Shown here piece after piece: positions 54,429-64,000 of a stretch of 64,000 nucleotides of DNA (positions within the stretch are counted from its first letter, which is position 1; each line of letters starts with the position of its first letter). The notes beneath the pieces are model-generated. The model had not been told where the DNA came from and ran no database searches. It saw only the letters and a list, made by a program, of their open reading frames with translations. The stretch is from Atrina japonica (lineage: Eukaryota > Mollusca > Bivalvia > Pterioida > Pinnidae). The position numbers and the translations under genes are program-made. The stretch covers positions 134,501 through 198,500 of the forward strand of contig BROG01000079.1 of assembly GCA_030159075.1 (NCBI GenBank). The letters run 5' to 3'.

Positions 54429-54627
54429 GGAAAATTTTATCGATAAATCGAATTGTCTCATTAACACATTGAATATAACGTCCGCGATTGTCTTGGGCGC
54501 GACAAATATAGGATTTTATTTGTTTAAAATATAAGTTCATTTTTTATTTGTTTCCCTTATTGTCGTTCATTCTTTTATCATTGTTTCCACCAGTATGCCA
54601 CGAATTTTGACGTTCTACGAAGGTGAC

Positions 54628-54770
54628 GGGGGGCTCCGTGGCCGATAATTATAAATCACAAGGCCTCTCACCTCTGGTTCGAATCCCGCTTAATTTCCAC
54701 CAAGTCGCCAGTTTTCTTGCGGACGTGATTTTTTCTCCTCCACCAATAAAAACTGGACGTGTTGACAGAT
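54628..54770 (+). mobile_element. SINE type 2, degenerate, plus orientation
   Basis: ggggggctccgtggccga opens the head; ctctggttcgaatcccgc is a near-perfect B box; then ccaccaagtcgccagttttc and ctcctccaccaataaaaact match the body of the 40563 copy. Confidence 0.75.
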
Positions 54771-56674
54771 TGTTTACGCGAAAAACAAAAAATAAAATCA
54801 AATCAAAATCAAACGAAGGTGACACATGAATTCAGTTTAAATTCTCATCTAAAATACCCGTGACTGTCACAACTTATCACGAGCATTTGGCGAGCCCAGG
54901 GAAGTCAATGATATTTTATAATCAATAGTTATATATATTAATTTTTACCGGGAATCGAACCGCTCGATTGCGGGGAAAACGCCGAACGGGTAGATTATGT
55001 TAAGCTACGATGAACACGACTATTGATATTAAAGTGGATATGGCACCCAGTTTCTGATTCAGACGTTCAGACTATAAATATTTAACGGCTCATTTGTAGA
55101 CTGAACCTCTTGACATTTAATATTTCGATATCAGTGGTTTCTATATTTTATCAATAATGACTTTAAAATGAATATTTCATTTCGAGTTTCCATGCATTGA
55201 AGCAATTTTACCACGAAGAAGAATTTCATTTTTGTTGAACTCATTGTTATTTAAGATTTTGATAACAATATACATGAAAGCGCCAGTATCGTATCAATAA
55301 CTTATCAACACAATTATCAAATCTGATGGGAAATGACAGACACCAAGTGCACACACAGGGACAGCTAAATGGATTCGCGGTCAGTCGTGTAAACGGAAAT
55401 CAGACTGGATCTTTGCGACAGACCAATTCACTCATAGCGATCTGTTTATGACACAGGGTGATTGTTAGAGCAAGGAGTGGGGGATTGGTATCTTTTTTCA
55501 TAAATTAAGAATATTATTGAAATCGCGTGCAAAGTTCACTGAACTTTTGTAAGGCAATTCATTCTACATGCATTTTAGGTTATTTTTTGTTGCTTTTTAA
55601 AAGTTTGAAAAAAGGATTGACAGAAAGTTTAAGTATTTACCTACAATCAGTACTGTATTTTCTAATATAACCAATCAATTGTAGAAAATTTGGAATTGTA
55701 GACGATACTTAAATGTATAGATGAATAAAATATTATACAGTCAATGTTCTTGAATAGACAGTGAACTTGTAAATATTGCTCTTCTGTACGTCAGTCAACA
55801 AACGTGTTCATCCGTTTACAATAGATTCCAAGATAAACACATTTGATGAATTAAGTGAACCATGAAGAGTGACGTCACAGTATCATGTGGTTAAGACATT
55901 GTACTCGCACGCAGCAAAGCGTGAAGCTAATTCGAGTCTGATTATTTCTGCTGAACATGGATGCCAAACCGAAATATGTATCTTTAATTTCAGAGCAATC
56001 AATTTTTTTTAGAATTTAACATTGTATAGAAGAAATAAAAAATTAAAAATTAAATGAGCAATTCTAAATATTCGTCGACTTGCAATTGTCAATATATTGC
56101 AAAGATGGGCACCAAAGCGTGAAGATGTCATGCCCGATAATTTCGACTGCAAATGTATGCTACACCGAAATAATTATCCTTATAGATATTGAATCAATCA
56201 AATTGTCTACGAATTTATGACGAAATGTTAGATTAGGTTGAGCTCTTTGCACATTATCTAATTATGGTGGAAATGAAAATAAAATTGCTATTGTCAACAT
56301 ACATAAATGTCTTACTTTGATAAATATATTATAAAATATCCATTGTTTTCTCTATATACCTGTATCAACATTGGATGACGATATAGTAAAATCCATATAA
56401 CCTGTCGGCATGGAGTCTCGTGAACCATTTCTTTACCTCAGCAAGTTTAAATTTTATATAAAAAGCTTAACAGCATTAAAATTACACTGTCTACAAGTAT
56501 CCTATGAGGAATCGAACGTTTTCCCTGAAGTTCATCATAAAATAGAATCATCCTTATGGTAATCAAAAAGTTTCTCCGCCCCGACAAGTTTTGTGAATTG
56601 GACAATACTTATCTTCATTTAGTGATTTGCATACTGTAAAAACTGCACTTATTAAACATCGTTTCAAATTTCAG
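54771..56674. other. Gene-free stretch upstream of the receptor exons
   Basis: Two weak tRNA-like segments occur: 54948-55020 (minus strand, ggttcgattcccgg as B box) and 55885-55945 (plus strand, tgtggttaagacatt and aattcgagtctg). Both are probably SINE remnants. The missing 5' exons of the receptor could lie here, but I cannot identify them. Confidence 0.4.
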
Positions 56675-56794
56675 CTGTTTTTCCAGAATACATCCATCTT
56701 GTAGATAATGTTACGGCACTGAATCATCCATCGTTACAGCTTATGAAGTTCTCTTTAGACAATCCAGGCTTTGACTACGACAAAATCCTAAGAG
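56675..56794 (+). CDS. Glutamate receptor exon a (first recognised)
   Basis: Frame gives [19 protein letters not shown] and [16 protein letters not shown]. It enters with a one-base carry from an unseen upstream exon. The acceptor is aatttcag and the donor is gtaaca. Confidence 0.8.
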
Positions 56795-59700
56795 GTAACA
56801 ACACTTGTCCAAGAATTAAGCTTTGTGTGTACAAATGAAATATTAACGGCATTACTTAAAATCCATGTCCAACGCCTCATCTTATGCCTAATACCTATTT
56901 GCAATATGAAGCTATCATTTGCTCTATGAAACTTACATTTTCTTCAAGATACTGTGGGTAAAATATAACTTGAACGATCTTTTATTATGTTGTCATCATT
57001 CTAGGAAAGGCATTTTTGGAGGAAAATGACATCAAAGCCATCATCGGACATTGGGATGAAGATATTGTGACCGTTATTGATGTGGTCAGTATTCCATACC
57101 TTTGTATATCACCAGTGGAAGGTGAAGATCGACGTCACGTGTTTCAGTTACATCCTCCTATAGCCGATTTTAGTCGTGCAATAAATGATTTGAATCAAAA
57201 GTACCCCGTAGATAAGTTAGCATTACTTTATGACGGTGTCGAAGGTAAGTCATCTTTTAAAATATTATTAACAATGCCAAAGTTAAATTTTTACAATAAA
57301 GGCCAAAGATAAGCTCAAGACGATCGTTTCTGTCAATAATACTTCATCAATTAAGCTCTAATTAAATATAAATGACGTATACATGTATTTTCAAAATAAA
57401 AATAAGGTATTATTGTACAAGGTCAAATAATAAATCTAAATGTGTTGCTGAATCCATCTAAGAGTACCCAATGTAAAATGAATATCTTTTATTTTGAGAA
57501 GTTTAGAATTAGAATAATGGTATCTAAGAGAAATTTTGCTTAAGTATAAAAGCGGGTTGTTCCACCACACCATGTACTGGGATTATTAATCAAATGAGTT
57601 AATTTATCCATTATAAAATGTGCTTTTATTCTGATGTAGATCAACAATGAAAAATAAAGAACCAAATTATATAATTTTATCAAGAAAAAAGTTATTCTGG
57701 GTTATTCTGTTTATATCTTTACGTGAAGGTCTATGAAATGCATAACCTATTGCTTGGCAAGTTGAGGAACAACTTTCCTGACTGTTCATTTTTCATATTC
57801 GGTTTGAGTAATATAAACTACTAGAATAAATGTTTTATACATGTCAGGACTTCACATCATTCAACGATTCATGGACAATAACTACATTGAATTGAAAACC
57901 TGGCTCATTGACGAAGATACTACTGACGAGGATTTACGACTCGATCTGATTGGTATACGTACATCACGTATTCAACGTTGTGTTATCGTCTGCAGATTCG
58001 AAAATGTGTTAACAATATTTAAAAAGGTGCCTCTATTTTTTAAATAACATAAATGACATTGGTATTTTTTACACCAATTTGAGAGTTTTAGTAAATCCAG
58101 TGGTTTTCTAATGTAAATGAAAGCAATGAGACTTACGTTTTAATGTGTTGTGCATTACCTGTGCTTTGGACATTTTAACGGCTGCACTCATGGCGGCGCA
58201 TACAGACTTCTATGACTTACTAAAGTCAGATTCGATATAAAGTACTTTAGCAGACATGTACTGCATTTTTGATTGAAATATTCTCTTAAAAAGATATTCG
58301 AACAACAAAAGAAGAAAACTACTTTTAAGTGGTGATTAATATGATAAAATACTGACGATGAACGATGCATTGTAGCTCTTAAAACAAACTAAATGTATAC
58401 AGATGTGTATTATGTTTTAACTTTATTTCCCATTTAAAGGGGCATTAGCTATTTTTACCAAAAGTTATTTCGAATTTTTCTACTTTTTCTAATTATACTT
58501 TATTTCCAATAGCAAATATGAGCTAAACACAAGCATACAATTTTATATTTCTATATATTTTGTGAAAATAAGGTCAGATTCAGTGTGATATTCATATACA
58601 AACAGTATGGTTGAATTAATTAATTGCAAGGGAAAAAGTATCAAACCTTGGTTTCTGAAGCAATTTTCACAAAAATATAGGAATTTAAGAATTTTTATGC
58701 ATGTGTATATTTCTTTTGTCGTTGTATATCAATTTAAGTAGTAAAAACGGAAAAATATATCTAAAATCACAGCTAATGTTTCTTCAATTCTTAACATTTC
58801 ATGTATCGTTCATTTCATTTGTATGCTTCCTGTATTTAAAGATGCTAGTTTTGGACATTTTTTCCATTTGATTGTTAATATTTCATTTATCATTCATTCC
58901 ACATGTGTATTTCCTGTATTTTAGATTTTGTTATTTTTGCACTTAATTTACATCTATTCTCTTTACAGGCTTCAGAACTGGCGATGTTAACGTCTCCTAA
59001 CGAATGGTATTTATATGATCCTGTAAGTTTCCCAAACCTTTCCTGTCATATTTGTACAAAAATATAATCAAGCTTTGAAATGACGGCGATTTTTGTTTTT
59101 CGTAGCTGCTTAACAATACAAGCAGTCGTCTTCGGGAGAAAACTGCTGACTCTGATTTTCTTTACAATGGAGTATGATTTGATGATTTGCTACCACAGTT
59201 TCGTACCATAAATGGTTCTATGTGCCTCCAAGAAAAACAAATACAGTTGATTTCTTTTACGGTACTGCGTTTATTATATCTCCTGGAGTCTTCTTTAAAG
59301 GATTCCTGTTTCCAATTTTATATATAGAGTTCTAACCAAAAAGAACACTTTCTGTTTTAAATATACTCCAAATTAGATTTTTGGTCCCAGTGCATCTACA
59401 TGTTGGAAGTTCGTTTTTTCTGTTTTCGCTTGTGGGATCAGTTTGCCGAATTTGTGTACTGAATTAAACTTTTATTACTTATTGCTCATGAAGTAATCAA
59501 AATGAACAGTTTATGCTGAAGTAGGTTCTGAAATGTCATTGTGTAGTCTTCATTCATATATGTGTCATCGTTGTTATTTTGCAGGGATATGATCTGAATG
59601 GCATCCTTGTATATAACGCAAAAGGACTGGTTGTAAATTTTACCACGTTTAGTGTCTTTAAACCTGATGACAAGCTTCCTGGGGAAAAGGACAAACTTAG

Positions 59701-62700
59701 AAAAGGACTTATGTTAGATGCCATATTGACATTAGAACATTCGATGAACATGACTGATTCTGTGTTTGACTACAATGGTGAATTTAATACTTCACAACTG
59801 TTAAACAATGTGCAGCAGGTAATCCATTCCCAACTCGTCAAACACTATGGTTATATTTTGACTAGCCCAAACGAATAAATAGTATGTTCCAATGTCATAA
59901 GTCAGGAGTGAACAAGTTATAATTGCATTAACTATTTAAGTAAATTTTCACTTCTATACTTTCTCTTCCTTACTCCTCCATGGCACCTGATCCCACCTCT
60001 TGGTTTCCAGAGGTCCGTGTTTGTCCATTTTTACCGGATTTGTATCTATGTCCTGGACATTCTATTGATTTATACTTTGGTATCTGAAATTTTTATATTC
60101 TATACCATACACTCCTTGAGTCTGATAATGGTAATGGACTTACCATTTCTTTAAATGGGTGAGTCAAAATGTGGCTACAGAGATCAATAAGTAAAATTTA
60201 ATATCATCACTATCAAAGTTACACATGAATAATTTTATATCAAGTACCTGTGTGAATAGTGATAAGTGAAGTGCAAAAAATGAAATCAAATCAACCACGT
60301 AAACTAAGGATTTTAGAGGAAATTAGGAATATTTACATCGTTATATACAATTTTTCTTGTCTTGAAATCGTTTGTTAATGTTTAAATTTTAAATTCAGAC
60401 AAACAGAAATGGCATCAGTGGACACATTCAATTTGACGAAATAAAACGGCGAATCAACTATAATATTCATATGACAGGTTATAACGGCAGAGATACCTTT
60501 CAGGTCTGAATTAATATATATTGATAATTCTATCATATAATTATTGACTTTTGATCACACCTTGATTTATCAACTACAGGGAAGTGATATTCACCGAGGT
60601 CAGGTCTCGACCTATATCAAAAGTCAACAATTGTTTTATCACATGATTATTTTATCTAACTAATTTAAATTGATGAAATATGAAAAGGAACAATTAATTC
60701 AGAAACATTCAATGATTAAGTACTGGGAGATGAAAGAACGGAAATCATGACGTCATTCCCACTATGTTGTCATTGTAATCCACATGTACTAGCTGTTGAA
60801 TTGTGACACCAACTTACAAAGTGATTTTGAGGTCAATATTATGATTGAACAAAAACAGGGAGTATTGAATAAGCCAATCAGCAACTAGACGATAAGACAG
60901 TAATGTAATAGATTGAAATGTACTATCTAACTATCTGTCGTAGGTTTGATCAAACCTTTTCCTTTCAAAATTCAAAATTAGTTGTCAATTTATCTTACTA
61001 TCTTGATGTTAAAATACGTTTACATACATATCTATGTCATATATTTACATATATTTGTACTCATGCTATAATCTGAAATACTAGTTGGCTGAGATTGGAC
61101 ACGTGAAGACGGTATATAAACCATATATTGCTTCCACGGGGAGGTATATAAGTCTTAGCTGACGTCATAATGTAAATCTAATGCGTCACAGATTAATGAC
61201 GTCAGTATTGTTCGATTCATTGAAAAGAAATAAAATGCATAGGTCGTCTTAATTAAGAAATACATTGTTGTATATTTATGATAACGCATTTAAAATGTTA
61301 AAAAACCTTACAAAATGGACAATCGTACAGATATAAATCTTTCACAGGTCAAACAAAGACTGTAAGTTATAATATTTCTGATGGTAAAATTATTTTTCAT
61401 CCAGTACTTTATAATTGTATTTTGTGTTTGTCATTATTTCTAGATTGGTCATTGGAACTCCTCAAACAAAAGCGTTGAACTGAATGATGTAAGTGTGTAT
61501 TGGGATATTCCAGTCCCTTTCCCGTTAAATGGAAAAGAAATTCCCGTTGTCATGATCGTGGTACGTTGAGTGATCTTCTTATAGTCAGATATATTTATTT
61601 CCGGTATTTGTTTTCACAGATTAGATTCTTCGTCTCTAGGTTTCCAGAGGTCCGAGTTTGTCCAATGTTCACCAGATTTGTATATGTATCCTGGACATCC
61701 TGAAGATTTAAACTTCGGCATCTGATATTTTTATATTCTATAAAATTTTAATGTTAGTTAGATTAAAACACACTCAGTATGTACATTATTTTATTCTCTA
61801 TCAATAAATGTTTTATTGGTTAGATCTTTGGTTTGATACACTTGAATATCCCTAAAAAGTTAGATGATGTGTATCAGCTTCCTCAATATAGATTTTGTAG
61901 AAATCATTTGTCTGATTAATGAAAAAAAATATGCTATAGACTAGTTATGACGTCATAATTTGGTTGCGAATGTTTCTGACGTCAACTTGCGGAGATGTTA
62001 TCGGTTTGGGGATCAGAACGCTAGGTCCGTGGTTAAACGATCGATTTAATTCACACCAGACCCTTATAATACGATATATTGTATTTGAAAGATATTGTCA
62101 GACAATTAACGACTTCGTTGATTTTTGAATTTTTGATTTTGAATAGTATTCATCACCAAATATTTTCTCAGTTATATGGTCGCAGCCAGTTGTATTAGTG
62201 AAGGAGAGAGCCCGGTTACAATGTACCCGGGAAGAGACCACCGGTTTTCCTTGAATATACTGGCAAACTTTTCTCACAAAAATCAGCATAGGTTCCAGCG
62301 GAACTCGGACCTGCGCTGAACAAAAGTGAGAGGCTCCGTGGTTCAAACTACACAGCGACGGAGGTCCGAGTTCGTTGTTGGTGAATATGTTATGACATGA
62401 ACCGGAATAATCGTATATTAACCTCGACTGACGATATACATACATATCAGTTTTATAACAAAAGTCCTTGATTTTATGTACAACAGATACTATTTTAACT
62501 TTTAAGGAAGAACCATTCACGATGTTAAGGCGACAAAACTTCACTGGAAATGACAGATTTGAGGGCTATACTGTAGACCTTCTGTTAGAAATCGCAAAAC
62601 TTCTGAACTTTACTTACAACATTCATCTTGTGCACGATGGTAAATTTGGAACACAGTCTGAAACTGGAGAATGGAATGGTATAATCGCAGAATTATTAGT

Positions 62701-63675
62701 AGGGGTAAGGTTAGACTTAACTCTGTATTTTTGTATAACTCAGCGAAAATACGTTGACACTCTTCAGACCGATGGAATATCATTGGGAAGATGATATTCC
62801 CCAGTTAAACATAGGATACTTCTCAAGATATTTTATATCTAATCATATTTCAATATATCTGATATCTAGTCATTACCAAGATATCTGATTTCTAGTTATA
62901 TGTTTCTGATAATGGTATTTATTTGATTGCATTAAATTATGGATATAGTATAGTCACATTAGATAGGAAATTTAGAATGTAATTTACAATGCAATTGGTT
63001 GTCCGAATAAAAAATCTGCTGATCTCAGTAGAAAACAAAAAAGTATATCCTATATCTTTTCTACATACGTTTTTCTTTGTTTGGTCGCTTCAATTTTTGA
63101 AAATACTTTTCCTACGGGAATCTCTATGTTAGCCATGCGATGTCAATAAATTGGGTCATGTGGGTAACCGTTATTTTACGCTGACCAAAAGAGTGATGTG
63201 AAGGGGAATAACTCCCGACATAATACAATAATAGTTGGAATACTCCGAAAACATGACGTTCGGATGATTTTATTTTATTTTGAGCAATAAACGGTCCCTT
63301 TCTTTCACTCGCGCTTTCAAACTTCAACAAACGGCCTCCATTACCTATGTAAAATTCCCGTAGGGGTAATTTAAGTGTAAATATTAAGTACGAAACGAAT
63401 TAATTTTTATTTGTCAATTACTCAATATACATAGACTACCGCTACGTTAAATTTATCAACCATTTTATTTTAATCAGCCAAAACTAGTGGACACAGTTAA
63501 TCTGACTTAGACTTTAGGTATTGTTCAACATATAGTCGGTTTTGCAGAATAATATCACCATTGGCTGAAGTTGATATGTTTCCTAATGACATCTAGATAA
63601 AATTTAATGATGATGATGATGATGATGATAATCATAATAATAATGGTGACGGTGGTGATGATGATGACGATGTTG

Positions 63676-63740
<65 letters not shown>

Positions 63741-64000
63741 TAACTAGATTAATAAACTTTTTTGGAATATTTCAGAATGCCACATTGTCAGTTGCGTCAA
63801 TGATTATTAATGCTGCAAGAGAGGAAGCTGTGGATTTTACCAAACCGTTTATGAATCAATATGTCAACGTATTATTGAAACTTCCGGTTCATGAACAATC
63901 GTTTTTTGCATTTCTGTATCCCTTACATTTCATTGTGTACGCTTGTATAATAACGGGCTGTGTTGTCATAAGTGTGTGTATGTACATTATCGAAAAATAT
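56675..64000 (+). CDS. Ionotropic glutamate receptor subunit, partial (both ends missing)
   Basis: Recognised exons: 56675-56794, 57005-57244, 57848-58026, 58969-59022, 59106-59171 (probable), 59585-59818, 60399-60503, 61444-61488, 62487-62704 and 63776 to the window edge, about 495 residues. The first six or seven form the periplasmic-binding-like amino-terminal domain ([42 protein letters not shown]). [10 protein letters not shown] and IGHWNSS lead to the ligand-binding S1 half: [47 protein letters not shown]. The first membrane helix M1 begins at [14 protein letters not shown]. Receptors of this class are plasma-membrane tetrameric cation channels gated by amino acids. Pore, M3-M4 and S2 lie beyond 64000, and the signal peptide exon upstream is not identified. 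The agonist arginine is kept but the usual PLT before it is not. Subclass unassigned (kainate/AMPA-like overall). Confidence 0.9.
57005..57244 (+). CDS. Glutamate receptor exon b
   Basis: [35 protein letters not shown] and [14 protein letters not shown]: the conserved 'there is a sink / clear subunit' core of the amino-terminal domain. The acceptor is attctag and the donor is gtaagt. Confidence 0.9.
57848..58026 (+). CDS. Glutamate receptor exon c
   Basis: [20 protein letters not shown] to [16 protein letters not shown]. It ends AAG|gtgcct in phase 0. An internal gtatac at 57953 could act as an alternative donor, but the downstream part reads as normal domain sequence. Confidence 0.85.
58434..58790. 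mobile_element. Palindromic MITE, copy 4 (receptor intron)
   Basis: Left end TTAAAGGGGCATTAGCT; right end cacagctaatgtttcttc is drifted. The arms have atattttgtgaaaataagg and gcaattttcacaaaaatat, the centre agattcagtgtgatattc. Confidence 0.8.
58969..59022 (+). CDS. Glutamate receptor exon d (54 bp)
   Basis: [18 protein letters not shown]; the acceptor is ctttacag and the donor is gtaagt, symmetric phase 0. Confidence 0.85.
59106..59171 (+). CDS. Glutamate receptor exon e, 66 bp, probable and skippable
   Basis: CTGCTTAACAATACA opens [20 protein letters not shown]; the acceptor is tttcgtag and the donor gtatga. It is phase 0 at both sides, so inclusion or skipping both keep frame between exons d and f. 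Reading past the donor hits TGA at once, which supports splicing there if used. Confidence 0.55.
59585..59818 (+). CDS. Glutamate receptor exon f
   Basis: [20 protein letters not shown] through [17 protein letters not shown]. The acceptor is ttttgcag and the donor is gtaatc. Confidence 0.9.
59962..60112 (+). mobile_element. Retroelement 3' tail fragment (receptor intron)
   Basis: Near-identical to 25480-25600 over about 110 bp (cctgatcccacctcttgg, accggatttgtatctatg, tttggtatctgaaattttt). Confidence 0.8.
60399..60503 (+). CDS. Glutamate receptor exon g
   Basis: [20 protein letters not shown]: the G-x-G-x-I-x-F signature near the end of the amino-terminal domain. The acceptor is aaattcag; the donor gtctga is weak but the frame requires it. 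Confidence 0.85.
61444..61488 (+). CDS. Glutamate receptor exon h (45 bp)
   Basis: [15 protein letters not shown]. The strong donor gtaagt at 61489 leaves phase 0, but the next exon enters with a one-base carry. A second donor four bases later (gtgtgt at 61493) would fix the phase. Either that donor is used or a small exon is missing. Confidence 0.7.
61636..61742 (+). mobile_element. Retroelement 3' tail fragment (receptor intron)
   Basis: Diverged short copy: aggtttccagaggtccga, atgtatcctggacatcctg, cttcggcatctgatatt. Confidence 0.75.
62138..62372 (-). mobile_element. SINE type 2 (receptor intron)
   Basis: On the minus strand the head is degenerate (cggacctccgtcgctgtg); the B-box region is cgagttccgctggaacct; the body carries agaaaagtttgccagta and ctggctgcgaccatataac. 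It ends about 115 bp before the ligand-binding exon at 62487. Confidence 0.75.
62487..62704 (+). CDS. Glutamate receptor exon i (ligand-binding S1)
   Basis: [49 protein letters not shown]: the first part of S1. The acceptor is tgtacaacag, with a weak pyrimidine tract, and the donor is gtaagg. It enters with a one-base carry. Confidence 0.88.
63609..63740 (+). repeat. (GAT)n microsatellite next to a splice acceptor
   Basis: Interrupted then pure GAT repeats ending 36 bp before the exon at 63776. Confidence 0.97.
63776..64000 (+). CDS. Glutamate receptor exon j (S1 end and M1), runs off the window
   Basis: [37 protein letters not shown], then the membrane helix [20 protein letters not shown] ending IEKY at the edge. 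AGA at 63818-63820 is the arginine that binds the agonist carboxylate in AMPA and kainate receptors. The acceptor is atatttcag. Confidence 0.92.

Overview
This window is eukaryotic and animal: genes are split into short exons with GT-AG introns, intergenic DNA is AT-rich and microsatellite-laden, and tRNA-derived SINEs, a LINE fragment, a Penelope-like retroelement and several miniature inverted-repeat elements are interspersed throughout. The two real genes have clear metazoan relatives, and the repeats resemble those I know from marine molluscs. A bivalve is my best guess, which is an inference and not proof.

Layout: (1) 1-2.7 kb holds intergenic sequence and a broken LINE reverse transcriptase that was split by a small G/C-tract element. 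(2) 2.77-19.64 kb, + strand, is a complete 12-exon RECQL5-type DNA helicase of about 1008 residues. The helicase core, zinc site, KIX-like region and C-terminal SRI domain all join in phase. Its introns are loaded with SINEs, MITEs and tandem arrays. (3) 19.7-25.4 kb is gene-free, with simple repeats, a seven-unit array of about 145 bp and Penelope-type 3' tails. (4) 25.7-29.7 kb is a decayed copy of a large multidomain protein with zinc-finger-like N-terminus, a domain whose motifs I match to FEN1/XPG-type nucleases, and a CXC-like cysteine-rich tail. A tandem array of about 170 bp follows it. I regard this as the most interesting item. (5) 30.5-46.5 kb is repeat-rich intergenic DNA with very long (TAC)n, (CT)n and (TA)n tracts, a fragment resembling the N-terminus of the KIAA1958/ZMYM-like (DUF3504) family, and MITEs. 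(6) 46.5-48.4 kb is a frameshifted Penelope-like element, followed by a head-to-head pair of related tail sequences. (7) 49.4-49.85 kb is a CpG-rich minisatellite. (8) 56.67-64.0 kb, + strand, is the 5'-incomplete and 3'-truncated portion of an ionotropic glutamate receptor. It includes the amino-terminal domain, the first half of the ligand-binding domain and M1, and it runs off the window.

The two host genes are not functionally linked: RECQL5 acts in the nucleus on transcription-associated genome stability, the receptor in the plasma membrane. The rest is mostly a record of transposition. At least three SINE types with different tRNA-like heads end in one shared 3' tail, a TTAA-ended miniature family of 80-91 bp has six copies, and a palindromic MITE of 290-405 bp has four. 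All calls come from reading the sequence; no database search was run.
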